DNA of 64,000 nucleotides from Pseudazoarcus sp963975885 (lineage in GTDB: Bacteria; Pseudomonadota; Gammaproteobacteria; Burkholderiales; Rhodocyclaceae). This document shows, one piece after another, positions 18,590-28,750 of this stretch (its first letter is position 1; each line of letters opens with the position of its first letter). The notes under the pieces are model-generated. The model was not told where the DNA came from. It worked only from the letters and a program-made list of their open reading frames with translations, and did no database searches. The stretch spans positions 1 through 64,000 of the forward strand of contig CAXBIS010000007.1 of NCBI GenBank assembly GCA_963975885.1. Direction: 5' to 3'. The position numbers and the translations under genes were made by a program.

Positions 18590-19848
18590 TGCCGATGTGG
18601 TATCTGACCCGTCGCAGCATCGCCAACCGCGGACTGACCGTGGTGCTGACCGTGGTCGCTGTGGCGCTGGCCGTGGCGATGTTGCTGGGTGTCGAGCGAT
18701 TGCGCGCGGACGCGCGTGCCGGTTTTGCGCAGACCATTTCGGGGACCGATCTGGTGGTCGGTGCGCGCAGCGGGCCGCTGCAGTTGCTGCTCTATTCGGT
18801 ATTCCACATCGGGGATGCGACCAATAACCTGTCGTGGAATAGCGTCGAGGCCATCGCCGCCCATCCGCAGGTCGATTGGTTGGTGCCGATCTCGCTGGGA
18901 GACTCGCACCGGGGTTTTCGGGTGGTCGGTACCACGCAGTCCTACTTCGAACGCTATCGCCACGGGGACGACCGTGAACTGCGCTTCGAGGACGGAAAGG
19001 CCTTCGACGACGTGTTCGACGCCGTCGTCGGCGCCGAAGTGGCCGAGCGCCTGGGCTATTCGGTCGGATCCTCCATCGTCGTCGCGCACGGCGCCGGTGA
19101 CGTGAGCTTCGCGCGCCACGACGACAAGCCGTTTACGGTGGTCGGCGTGCTCGCGCGCAGCGGCACGCCGGTGGATCGCTCGGTGTTCGTCAGCCTCGAG
19201 GCGATCGAGGCCATCCATCTGGACTGGGCGGGCGGGGCGCGCATGCCCGGGGTGGATATTCCGGCCGAGCAGGTGCGACGCTTCGACCTCGCGCCCAAGG
19301 AGGTCACCGCCGCGCTGGTGGGGTTGAAGTCGCGCGTGGCGGTGTTCCGCGTGCAGCGCTTTGTCAACGAATGGCCGGACGAGCCGCTCACCGCGGTGCT
19401 GCCTGGGGCGACGCTGCAGCAGTTGTGGGGCATCCTCGGCATCGCCGAGCGGGCAATGCTTGCGGTCTCTGCGGTGGTGGTGCTGGTTGGTCTGGCCGGG
19501 CTGGTGGCGGTGGTCACGGCGAGCCTGGGCGAACGCCGGCGCGAACTGGCGATCCTGCGTGCGATGGGGGCGGCGCCGCGACATGTGTTCGCACTGCTCG
19601 CGCTCGAAAGTCTGGTGATCGGCGTGGCCGGATGCGTGCTCGGCGTGATGTTGGTGCAACTGGGCGCATGGCTGGGTGGCCCTTGGCTGGAAGCGCATCA
19701 TGGCCTGGTGGTGAGCGCACGCTGGCTCTCCACCACCGAATGGGCGATGCTCGGAGGCGTACTGGTGGCGACACTCGCTGCCAGTTTGATTCCGGCGCTG
19801 CGCGCTTACCGCTATTCTCTTGCCGACGGAATGACCATCAGGATATGA
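18586..19848 (+). CDS. FtsX/MacB-type ABC permease of the zinc cluster
   Basis: A 420-residue permease with an N-terminal membrane helix (about residues 14-34), a large periplasmic domain (about 40-280) and three C-terminal helices in an FtsX domain. The FtsX domain includes ERRRELAILRAMGAAPRHVFALL, the conserved coupling segment. It is joined by ATGA overlaps to the ATPase before it and the DUF3299 gene after it. The arrangement DUF2796-ATPase-permease-DUF3299 is a known conserved zinc-associated group. Confidence 0.85.
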   Translation: MMPMWYLTRRSIANRGLTVVLTVVAVALAVAMLLGVERLRADARAGFAQTISGTDLVVGARSGPLQLLLYSVFHIGDATNNLSWNSVEAIAAHPQVDWLVPISLGDSHRGFRVVGTTQSYFERYRHGDDRELRFEDGKAFDDVFDAVVGAEVAERLGYSVGSSIVVAHGAGDVSFARHDDKPFTVVGVLARSGTPVDRSVFVSLEAIEAIHLDWAGGARMPGVDIPAEQVRRFDLAPKEVTAALVGLKSRVAVFRVQRFVNEWPDEPLTAVLPGATLQQLWGILGIAERAMLAVSAVVVLVGLAGLVAVVTASLGERRRELAILRAMGAAPRHVFALLALESLVIGVAGCVLGVMLVQLGAWLGGPWLEAHHGLVVSARWLSTTEWAMLGGVLVATLAASLIPALRAYRYSLADGMTIRI

Positions 19849-20450
19849 AGATGAAACACACCGGATTCGTGAGCCTCGTGTTGCTGACGCTGTGTCTGGC
19901 CGCCTCGCCGGTACTCGCACAATCGGCCGCGCAGGGCGACTACCAGGTCGGCGATCGTCTCGAGACCGGCCTGGGTTTGCAGGACGATGGCTTTCGCGAG
20001 ATCGTCTGGGACGACCTGATCCCGGCCGACTGGGCGCCCGAGAAGCTGTTCGAGGAACTGTTCGCCGATACCGACATGGATCGCCTCGACGACGCCGACC
20101 CGCGCGCCATGGAACTCATGCAGAAGGTGCGCGAGGCCTGGGACAACGCGCCGCTGGTGGCCGGCATGAACGGCCAGCGCGTGCGCATCCCGGGGTTCGT
20201 CGTCCCACTCGAGGGCGACGACAAGCAGATTCGCGACTTTCTGCTGGTGCCGTACTTCGGTGCCTGCATCCACGTGCCGCCGCCGCCGGCCAACCAGCTC
20301 ATTCACGTCGAGCCGGACGAGCCCATCAGCGCCGAGTGGAACATGGTGCCGGTGTGGGTCAGCGGCGTACTCTCGGTCGACCGGCAGGAGTCCGAGCTGG
20401 GCACGGCGGGCTACCGCCTGCGCGGCATGAAGATCGTCGAATACGAGTGA
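19845..20450 (+). CDS. DUF3299 domain periplasmic protein
   Basis: A 201-residue exported protein with a signal peptide (about residues 1-26, ending SPVLAQS). The C-terminal DUF3299 domain contains GFVVPLEGDDKQIRDFLLVP, YFGACIHVPPPPANQ and the conserved Cys-x-His pair. The start at 19845 overlaps the permease stop; ATG 19851 is an alternative. The conserved cysteine and histidine suggest metal binding in the periplasm, but the function is not established. It ends the rightward zinc operon, three bases from the stop of the convergent PilZ gene. Confidence 0.82.
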   Translation: MKMKHTGFVSLVLLTLCLAASPVLAQSAAQGDYQVGDRLETGLGLQDDGFREIVWDDLIPADWAPEKLFEELFADTDMDRLDDADPRAMELMQKVREAWDNAPLVAGMNGQRVRIPGFVVPLEGDDKQIRDFLLVPYFGACIHVPPPPANQLIHVEPDEPISAEWNMVPVWVSGVLSVDRQESELGTAGYRLRGMKIVEYE

Positions 20451-20453
20451 GCC

Positions 20454-20810
20454 TCAGCCGTCGATCATCGCGGCCAATTCGCGCTCGAGCAGTTCCGGGT
20501 CGCCAAGGTTGAGTTCGATCAGCCGGCGCAGGTGCGTCATGCTGTCCAGATCGATGTCCTCGCAGGCGATGCCGAGCCGGTCGTCCTCTGCATGGGCGAC
20601 GTGGCCACGCATGCGCACGGTGGCGTCGTCGGCCAGGCGCATCACCAGTTCGCAGGCCGATCCGGCGGCGATGGATGCGCCGGCGAATTCCACCAGCGCG
20701 CCCTTGAGCGAGAGATCGTGCACGGCGCAGGCGTCGCTGCAGCCGTCGTGGCGCAGCGTGGCCTCGACATTGAAGGCGATGCGCGAGAAGTGGCGTTGTT
20801 CGTCCATCAT
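20454..20810 (-). CDS. PilZ domain protein
   Basis: A 118-residue cytoplasmic protein. It begins EQRHFSRIAFNVEATL, where RxxxR of the PilZ family is degenerate (only Arg-Ile-Ala follows the first basic residues). VHDLSLKGALVEF corresponds to the D/NxSxxG motif (DLSLKG). It probably binds cyclic di-GMP, perhaps weakly. The ATG at 20810 overlaps the stop of the LapD-like gene in an ATGA junction, so the two are translationally coupled. Confidence 0.82.
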   Translation of the reverse strand: MMDEQRHFSRIAFNVEATLRHDGCSDACAVHDLSLKGALVEFAGASIAAGSACELVMRLADDATVRMRGHVAHAEDDRLGIACEDIDLDSMTHLRRLIELNLGDPELLERELAAMIDG

Positions 20811-22732
20811 GGCTGCTCCGCTGCGGGCAGGCGCACCGCCGAGCCGGTGACGCCGTCGATGCCGATCTCGTGCAGCGCAGCCAGATCGTCGGCGTGGTCG
20901 ACGCCTTCGGCAATGACCTGCAGGCCGATTGCGTGGCCCAGATCGCTGATGCGCACGACGAAGTCCCGCTTGTCCTGGTTGGCGGCGAGATTGTCGATGA
21001 AGCCGGCATCGATCTTGATGTAGTTCAGCCCCACGTCGTGCAGGCCGCCGAGCTGTCCGAATTCCCGTCCCGCATGCTCGATGCCGATGCGACAGCCGAA
21101 CGGGCGCGCGGCGAGGCACAGCGCGCGGAAGGCAGCCAGGTCGCGCACGACGCCTTGTTCGGGTAATTCCAGCCACAGGCAAGTGGCCGCCTGAGGGCGG
21201 GCTTCCAGTTCGGCGCGCAATGCGTCGACAAAGCCAGCTTCGCGCATCGAGGTGGCCGATACATGGATGCCGACGGGCACGCGCTCTTCGTCGATGTGCT
21301 GCAGGCCGAGGCGTAGTGCGGCCAGGTCCAGCCGTGGCGTCAGGCCAAGGCGCTCTGCCCAGGGTACGAAGGCATCGGCGCCGTACCACAGGTCGTCGAT
21401 CAGCACCCGCGTGGGGGCCTCCATGTAGAGCAGGGCGCCGTGCGTCGACAGCACCGGGAACAGTTCCAGGCGCACGTCGCCGCGGTCGAGGGCGGCGAGC
21501 AGCGCTTCGCGCCAGCCTGCCAGGTCGGTGCGTGCGGGCAACACGCTGTAGTCGTCCACGATGCGAGCATCTGCCCAGCCGGTGTGCTCGGAGGCCGCCA
21601 GCGCGCCGTCCAGACGGGCGAGCAGTCGTGCGCGCGGTTCGCCGGTGGCGTACTCTGCGGCCCCCACGGGCAGTCTGCGCATCAGGCCGTCGCCATGCAG
21701 TGCGCGCAGGGCCGAGATCGCGTGCGTGATCTCGTCGGCGAGTTGCTTCGGGCGTTTCAGATCGGGTGCAAGCATGACGAAATCGCTGCCATTGAGACGC
21801 GCAGCGACGCGTCCCGGCACACTGGCGGCAAGGCCGCGCAGGCGTGCGGCAATGTCGACCAGCAGTTTGTCCGCGCCGTTGCGCCCCAGGCTGCGGTTGA
21901 GGCCGACGAGATCGGCCACGCGCAGCAGCGCGAGGGAGCCATGCCGCGCCCGGCTGCCTTCGTCCAGCAATAGCGCGGCGTCGAGCAGTTCGAGAAAGCG
22001 TGGGCGATTGGGCAGCCCGGTCAGTTCATCGTGGGCGACCTTGTGGTCGAGTTCCTCGATGCGTTCGGCATCGGCGGTGATGCGCTGTTCGGCATGGCGG
22101 GCGAGCGTATTCATCGCGGCCACCAGCGGCACGAAGTCGGCCGAGGAAGGTGAGGCGGTCTGCGTGAAACGGCGTTCGACCAGGGCGTCGGCCTGGGCGC
22201 GGACTGCTTCGAGGGGCTGCAGCAGGCGACGCAGCACCGGACCCAGGAGCACGCAGGTGGCAAGCGCACCGACGGCGAACCACAGCGCGAGCATCAGGGC
22301 CTCTCGCCACAGACGCTCGATCGTGGCGGAGGCATCACTGGCGACCGACACCGATGCGGTGGGCTGGCCGTCGCGGTGCAGGGTCGCGACGGCCGCTTGT
22401 GGTGACAGGGACAGCGCGTTGGCGAACCACGCAGGCACCCGCGGGGTGCGAGAGTTGCGGTATTCGGTGACGAGACGCCCTTCGCTGCGCACGAGAATCT
22501 CGCGATAGGGATTGTTCGCGACGAGTCCGTCGACGGTGTCGGAAAGGGCGGCCTGATCCGGCGCGCCGTGACCGATGAGCAGCGCCAGCAGCGTCACGGT
22601 GTTGCGATCGTGCGCGCTCATCTGCGCGTTGATCGCGTTGCGCTGCGCGGTCAGCGAAACCGCCAGCGCGCCGCACAGGCCCGCCAGCGCCAGTATGGCG
22701 ACGAGCAGGCGCAGGCGGGCGATCAGCGACAT
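20807..22732 (-). CDS. lapD: LapD-like cyclic-di-GMP receptor (periplasmic domain-HAMP-GGDEF-EAL, degenerate)
   Basis: A 641-residue inner-membrane protein, near the size of LapD. It has TM1 (about 7-27), a LapD/MoxY-N periplasmic domain (about 28-145), TM2 (about 150-172), HAMP (about 173-225), GGDEF-like (about 235-395) and EAL-like (about 410-640) domains. The diguanylate cyclase motif is NGSDF near residue 313 and the phosphodiesterase motif is EAP near 436. Both catalytic motifs are therefore broken, as in LapD, which binds c-di-GMP and sequesters a periplasmic protease. No lapG lies in the window. The frame is open to 23014, but this start alone gives the TM1 N terminus. Confidence 0.8.
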   Translation of the reverse strand: MSLIARLRLLVAILALAGLCGALAVSLTAQRNAINAQMSAHDRNTVTLLALLIGHGAPDQAALSDTVDGLVANNPYREILVRSEGRLVTEYRNSRTPRVPAWFANALSLSPQAAVATLHRDGQPTASVSVASDASATIERLWREALMLALWFAVGALATCVLLGPVLRRLLQPLEAVRAQADALVERRFTQTASPSSADFVPLVAAMNTLARHAEQRITADAERIEELDHKVAHDELTGLPNRPRFLELLDAALLLDEGSRARHGSLALLRVADLVGLNRSLGRNGADKLLVDIAARLRGLAASVPGRVAARLNGSDFVMLAPDLKRPKQLADEITHAISALRALHGDGLMRRLPVGAAEYATGEPRARLLARLDGALAASEHTGWADARIVDDYSVLPARTDLAGWREALLAALDRGDVRLELFPVLSTHGALLYMEAPTRVLIDDLWYGADAFVPWAERLGLTPRLDLAALRLGLQHIDEERVPVGIHVSATSMREAGFVDALRAELEARPQAATCLWLELPEQGVVRDLAAFRALCLAARPFGCRIGIEHAGREFGQLGGLHDVGLNYIKIDAGFIDNLAANQDKRDFVVRISDLGHAIGLQVIAEGVDHADDLAALHEIGIDGVTGSAVRLPAAEQP

Positions 22733-23022
22733 GTTCGCTCGTCCTTCAGGCGTGTGTACCCGGCCAGGCGCGCGCGCGCCTGCAACGGGAGACGGGCGCA
22801 GCCCCGGACCGGGGGCGGAAGAAGCGGCATTGCGCATGGTGCTGGCATCATCCTGTCGTGACTCGCATGGCCTGTCGGTGGCGTTTCCTGTCAGCAGGCA
22901 GACGCGCGCGCCACCGGCTCGCAATTCCAAAGTACTACAAATTGTGTCGTCGATCTGTAAGCACGACCTCACACACGCCGAAGTGGCCGGGAGGGTGTTG
23001 CGCCTGACGTACAATCGCGCCG

Positions 23023-23871
23023 ATGGAACCGATCAAACCGAGCGGCGCCGCCGTCTCCCCGCTGGGGCGCGCCGTGGCCTACCGTGACACTTACGCGCCC
23101 GACCTGCTGTTTCCGATCGAGCGTGCGCCCAAGCGCGCGGAGCTGGGCTTCGCAGCGGATGCGCCCCTGCCCTTTGTCGGCGAGGACCTTTGGAATGCCT
23201 ACGAGGTTTCGTGGCTGAATCGGCGCGGCAAGCCTGTCGTTGCGCTGGGTCGCTTCACGGTACCGGCTGCCTCGCCGCGGCTGATCGAGTCCAAATCGCT
23301 CAAGCTGTATCTGAATTCGCTCAACCAGTCCTCCTTTGAGGATTGCGAGGCGGCGCGCGCGACCATCGCCACCGATCTGTCGGCGGCTGCGGGCGCGTCG
23401 GTCGAAGTCGTGCTCGAACCCTTGTCGGATTTTCCACGCCGTCGCTTCGCCGAGGTGGACGGCGTGCTGATCGACGTGCTCGACGTGACGATCGACGCCT
23501 ATGCGCCGCAACCCGAAGTGCTGAGTGCGGACTTCGCCGCACCGAGCGTCGAAGAGACGCTGTACTCGCACCTGCTCAAGTCCAACTGTCTGGTCACCGG
23601 CCAGCCGGACTGGGGTACGGTGTGCGTGCGCTACTGCGGCCCGCGCATCGAGCGAGAGAACCTGCTGCGCTATGTCGTGTCCTTCCGTACGCACGACGAA
23701 TTCCACGAGCAATGCGTAGAGCGCATGTTCCGCGACATTCTCGCCGCCTGCCGGCCCGAACGCCTGGCGGTGTGGGCGCGCTACACGCGCCGCGGCGGCC
23801 TGGACATCAACCCGTTTCGCGCCACGCCAGGCGAGACGCCGCCCGACAACCGCTTCGACGTCCGGCAGTAG
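23023..23871 (+). CDS. queF: NADPH-dependent 7-cyano-7-deazaguanine reductase QueF
   Basis: A 282-residue type II (two-domain) QueF that reduces preQ0 to preQ1 in queuosine tRNA modification. ESKSLKLYLNSLNQSSF is the substrate-binding motif. Cys189 (SNCLVTGQPDWG) is the nucleophile that forms the thioimide, close to Cys190 in the E. coli enzyme. Length and start fit the family. It is divergent from lapD across a 290-base gap. No other queuosine gene lies nearby. Confidence 0.95.
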   Translation: MEPIKPSGAAVSPLGRAVAYRDTYAPDLLFPIERAPKRAELGFAADAPLPFVGEDLWNAYEVSWLNRRGKPVVALGRFTVPAASPRLIESKSLKLYLNSLNQSSFEDCEAARATIATDLSAAAGASVEVVLEPLSDFPRRRFAEVDGVLIDVLDVTIDAYAPQPEVLSADFAAPSVEETLYSHLLKSNCLVTGQPDWGTVCVRYCGPRIERENLLRYVVSFRTHDEFHEQCVERMFRDILAACRPERLAVWARYTRRGGLDINPFRATPGETPPDNRFDVRQ

Positions 23872-24022
23872 GCCGGATGCTCGAGGCGGGTGTCGCAGGC
23901 GCTGCGCTCGACAGGAACCACGCAGTCGGTTTAGGGCGCGACCCGACGGGCATCGCGGCGGATTACGCTGCGATGGTCCACCCGGTGCCCTGCGATCCAC
24001 GACTCCACGTTTGACGCCCACC

Positions 24023-26089
<2,067 letters not shown>

Positions 26090-26167
26090 GCAAAGCCCGG
26101 GCAGTGGTTTAGTATCACGCGACCCTGATATTTATTGTTTGACCAACCATCTAGAGGAAATCCAGAC

Positions 26168-26473
26168 ATGAAGGCAATCCTGACCGCCGTCGCGGCCGCC
26201 AGCCTCCTCTGTGCCGCGCCGGCCTTCGCCGACGAGGCGCTCGCCAAGTCCAAGAACTGCATGGCCTGTCACGCCACCGACAAGAAGCTCGTCGGCCCCA
26301 GCTACAAGGACGTCGCCGCCAAGTACGCCGGGCAGGGCGATGCCGTTGCCTACCTCAGCGGCAAGATCAAGGGCGGCAGTTCCGGTGTGTGGGGCCCCGT
26401 GCCGATGCCGCCGAACTCCGTCAGTGACGACGAGGCGAAGAAGCTTGCCGAGTGGGTTCTGAGCGTCAAGTAA
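26168..26473 (+). CDS. Small soluble class I cytochrome c (c-551/c-552 type)
   Basis: A 101-residue precursor with a signal peptide cleaved after about residue 21 (PAFA/DEAL). The haem is attached through Cys31-Met-Ala-Cys34-His35, with the distal methionine Met80 in VPMPPN. At about 80 residues the mature protein matches periplasmic cytochrome c-551, an electron donor to nitrite reductases or terminal oxidases. The start at 26168 has AGAGGA upstream. It is probably monocistronic, as a terminator follows directly. Confidence 0.92.
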   Translation: MKAILTAVAAASLLCAAPAFADEALAKSKNCMACHATDKKLVGPSYKDVAAKYAGQGDAVAYLSGKIKGGSSGVWGPVPMPPNSVSDDEAKKLAEWVLSVK

Positions 26474-26492
26474 GCTCATCCCCGCAGAAAGG

Positions 26493-26518
26493 AAAAGCCG
26501 GCGCGAGCCGGCTTTTTT
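26493..26518. terminator. Bidirectional rho-independent terminator
   Basis: A perfect 10-bp stem (AAAAGCCGGC, 26493-26502, with 26507-26516) closes a GCGA tetraloop and is followed by a T run. It separates the cytochrome gene from the convergent regulator gene and can serve both. Confidence 0.92.
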
Positions 26519-26539
26519 GTTGCCTGCGGTGGCGCGAAC

Positions 26540-28717
26540 TCAGCCCGAGACGCTGCGCGGCGGCATCGAGAACAGCGCCTCGGCGTCGTCGGCCGGCACC
26601 GGGCGCGCGAAGTAGTAGCCCTGCATCACGTCGCAGCCGAGCGCGCGCAGCATCGCCGCCTGCTGTGCGTGCTCCACGCCCTCAGCGACCAGGTGCAGGT
26701 CGAAGCCGCGGGCGATGCCGATGATCGCCGAGATGATCGGGTTGGTCATCAGTCCGCCCAGGTCCTTGACGAAGCTGCGGTCGATCTTGAGCGCGCTGAT
26801 CGGTAGCTTCTGCAGATAGGCCAGGGCCGAATAGCCGGTGCCGAAGTCGTCGATCGCGATGCCCACGCCGGCCTCGCGCAGGCGGCGCACCTTGGCGGTC
26901 ACGCCGGGCGTGTCCTGCATCATCATGTGCTCGGTGATCTCGAGCGTGATCTGTCCCGGCGGCAGGCCGTGGCGCGCGATGCAGTCGGTGACATCGGCGA
27001 CGATGTCGCCGCGGTCGAAATCGTAGGCGGCCAGGTTGAGCGACATGTTCACGTTGTCGTGACCGCGCGTGCGCCAGGCGGCGAGCTGCGCGCAGGCCTG
27101 TTCCAGCACCCAGCGCGAGAGCTCTCCGATGAGGCCGAGCTCCTCGGCAATCGGGATGAATATTGCCGGGCTGACCAGGCCGTTCTCGGGGTGATTCCAG
27201 CGCAACAGCGCCTCGACGCCGACGACGCGCCGCTGCGACAGGCTGACCTGAGGCTGGTAGTGAAGTTCGAGCTGGCCGAGTTCCAGCGCCACGCGCAGAT
27301 CGTTCTCGATGGCAATGCGGCCCTGGTGACGGGTGTTGAGTTCGGGTGCAAAGAAGCGATAGCCGTTCTTGCCGCTGCGCTTGACCTGGTACATCGCGAT
27401 GTCGGCGTGCTGCATCAGGGTCTCGCAGGTCTCGCCGTCGGCCGGATAGATCGCGATGCCGACGCTGACGGTCGCGCGGAAGTCGCCGTGCGTGAGCGCC
27501 AGTGGCGCTTCCAGCGAGGTCTGGATCTTGCGCGCGGTGTGTTCGGCGTCCTCGACGCCGCCGATGTCGGGCAGCAGGATGGTGAACTCGTCGCCGCCCA
27601 CGCGCGCGAGCGTGTCGCTGCGCCGCAGCGACGCGCTCAGCCGCGCCGAGACGCCGCGGATGAGCGCGTCGCCCTCGCTGTGGCCGTAGGTATCGTTGAC
27701 CAGCTTGAAACGGTCGATATCGACATAGAGCACGGCCAGTGAGCCGCTGCGCCGTCGCGCCTGGGTCAGCGCCAGTTCCAGTCGGTCGCGGAACAGCGTG
27801 CGGTTGGGCAGGCGCGTGAGCTGGTCGTGATGTGCCTGAAAGCTGATGATCTCCTCGGCACGCTTGCGCTCCGAGATGTCACGCGCGATGCCGTACAGGC
27901 CGACGTAACCGCCTTCGGCTCCCTCGCCGCGGCCGAGCATCGGAATGCCCTGCAGCGCGACGGCGAGATGGCCGGAGACGCCGGCGGCGGTATCGGTCGC
28001 CTTTCGCAGGCGCAATTCCAGCGTGAAGCTCGTGTCCGGGCGTGTGTGCTGGGCATCGAGCACGTTCGAGATGCGCTCGGCGTCCTCGGGCAGGACCAGC
28101 GAGGCGAAGGGCTGGTTGAGCAGTTGATTGCGCCGAAAGCCCAGCAACTCCTCGATGCGCGGATTGACGTAGTTGAAGCGGCCCTGGACGTCGAGCGTGA
28201 AGATCAGGTCGGGCGAACTCTCGACGAGGTAGCGATGCAGGCGCTCGGAGGCGCGCAGGCGTTCGCCCATGGCGCGGTTGGCGCGCTCGAGCACGCGCTT
28301 GTGCAAGGCGTTCTGCACCGCCCGCTGCAATTGCGCGACGTGATAGGGCTTGCGCACGAAATCGTCCGCGCCGCGGCGCAGTGCGCCGATCACTGCGTCG
28401 ACCGCATCCTCGCCGCTGATCATGATCACCGCTTCCTCGCGTTCATGCTCGGAGAGCCAGTCGAGCACGGCCAGGCCCGTTGCATCGGGCAGTCGGTAAT
28501 CGAGCACGATCAGGTCGAAGATGCCGGCGTCGAGCTGACCGAGCGCCGCATGCACGCAGTCAGCCGTTTCGAACTCGCGACGGGCCCCGGCAAGGATGTG
28601 GGGCAGGGTACGACGCAGCGAAGCGTCGTCGTCGACGATCAGGATGCGGGCGGTTTCCGCGTCAACCGGGGTTTCGGCGAGCTGGTTGTGGAAGAAGACT
28701 TCTCCAGGAATGACCAT
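26540..28717 (-). CDS. Response regulator with PAS, GGDEF and EAL domains
   Basis: A 725-residue cytoplasmic regulator. The receiver domain (about 22-140) has phospho-acceptor Asp in LIVLDYRLPDATG and Lys in FVRKPY. It is followed by a PAS domain (about 160-290), GGDEF (about 300-455) with intact ARVGGDEF, and EAL (about 470-715) with intact EALLRW and DDFGTGYSAL. Both catalytic motifs are complete, so it may make and break c-di-GMP under phosphorylation control. It lies 33 bases downstream of a histidine kinase, its probable partner. Confidence 0.9.
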   Translation of the reverse strand: MVIPGEVFFHNQLAETPVDAETARILIVDDDASLRRTLPHILAGARREFETADCVHAALGQLDAGIFDLIVLDYRLPDATGLAVLDWLSEHEREEAVIMISGEDAVDAVIGALRRGADDFVRKPYHVAQLQRAVQNALHKRVLERANRAMGERLRASERLHRYLVESSPDLIFTLDVQGRFNYVNPRIEELLGFRRNQLLNQPFASLVLPEDAERISNVLDAQHTRPDTSFTLELRLRKATDTAAGVSGHLAVALQGIPMLGRGEGAEGGYVGLYGIARDISERKRAEEIISFQAHHDQLTRLPNRTLFRDRLELALTQARRRSGSLAVLYVDIDRFKLVNDTYGHSEGDALIRGVSARLSASLRRSDTLARVGGDEFTILLPDIGGVEDAEHTARKIQTSLEAPLALTHGDFRATVSVGIAIYPADGETCETLMQHADIAMYQVKRSGKNGYRFFAPELNTRHQGRIAIENDLRVALELGQLELHYQPQVSLSQRRVVGVEALLRWNHPENGLVSPAIFIPIAEELGLIGELSRWVLEQACAQLAAWRTRGHDNVNMSLNLAAYDFDRGDIVADVTDCIARHGLPPGQITLEITEHMMMQDTPGVTAKVRRLREAGVGIAIDDFGTGYSALAYLQKLPISALKIDRSFVKDLGGLMTNPIISAIIGIARGFDLHLVAEGVEHAQQAAMLRALGCDVMQGYYFARPVPADDAEALFSMPPRSVSG

Positions 28718-28750
28718 ATGCCCCAGGCGACGTCGTGCGGACGTTCTAAT

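Noticed and set aside
22733..23014. Upstream extension of the LapD-like frame
   Set aside because: The 94 extra residues lack family character, whereas the start at 22732 begins directly with the first membrane helix as in LapD.
23010..23015. TACAAT -10-like element just before queF
   Set aside because: Good hexamer, but no -35 match, and it would give an almost leaderless transcript; too weak to list.
26135..26146. Possible FNR site before the cytochrome c gene (TTG-N6-CAA)
   Set aside because: Half-site spacing is 12 rather than 14 bases, so it does not fit the FNR palindrome.
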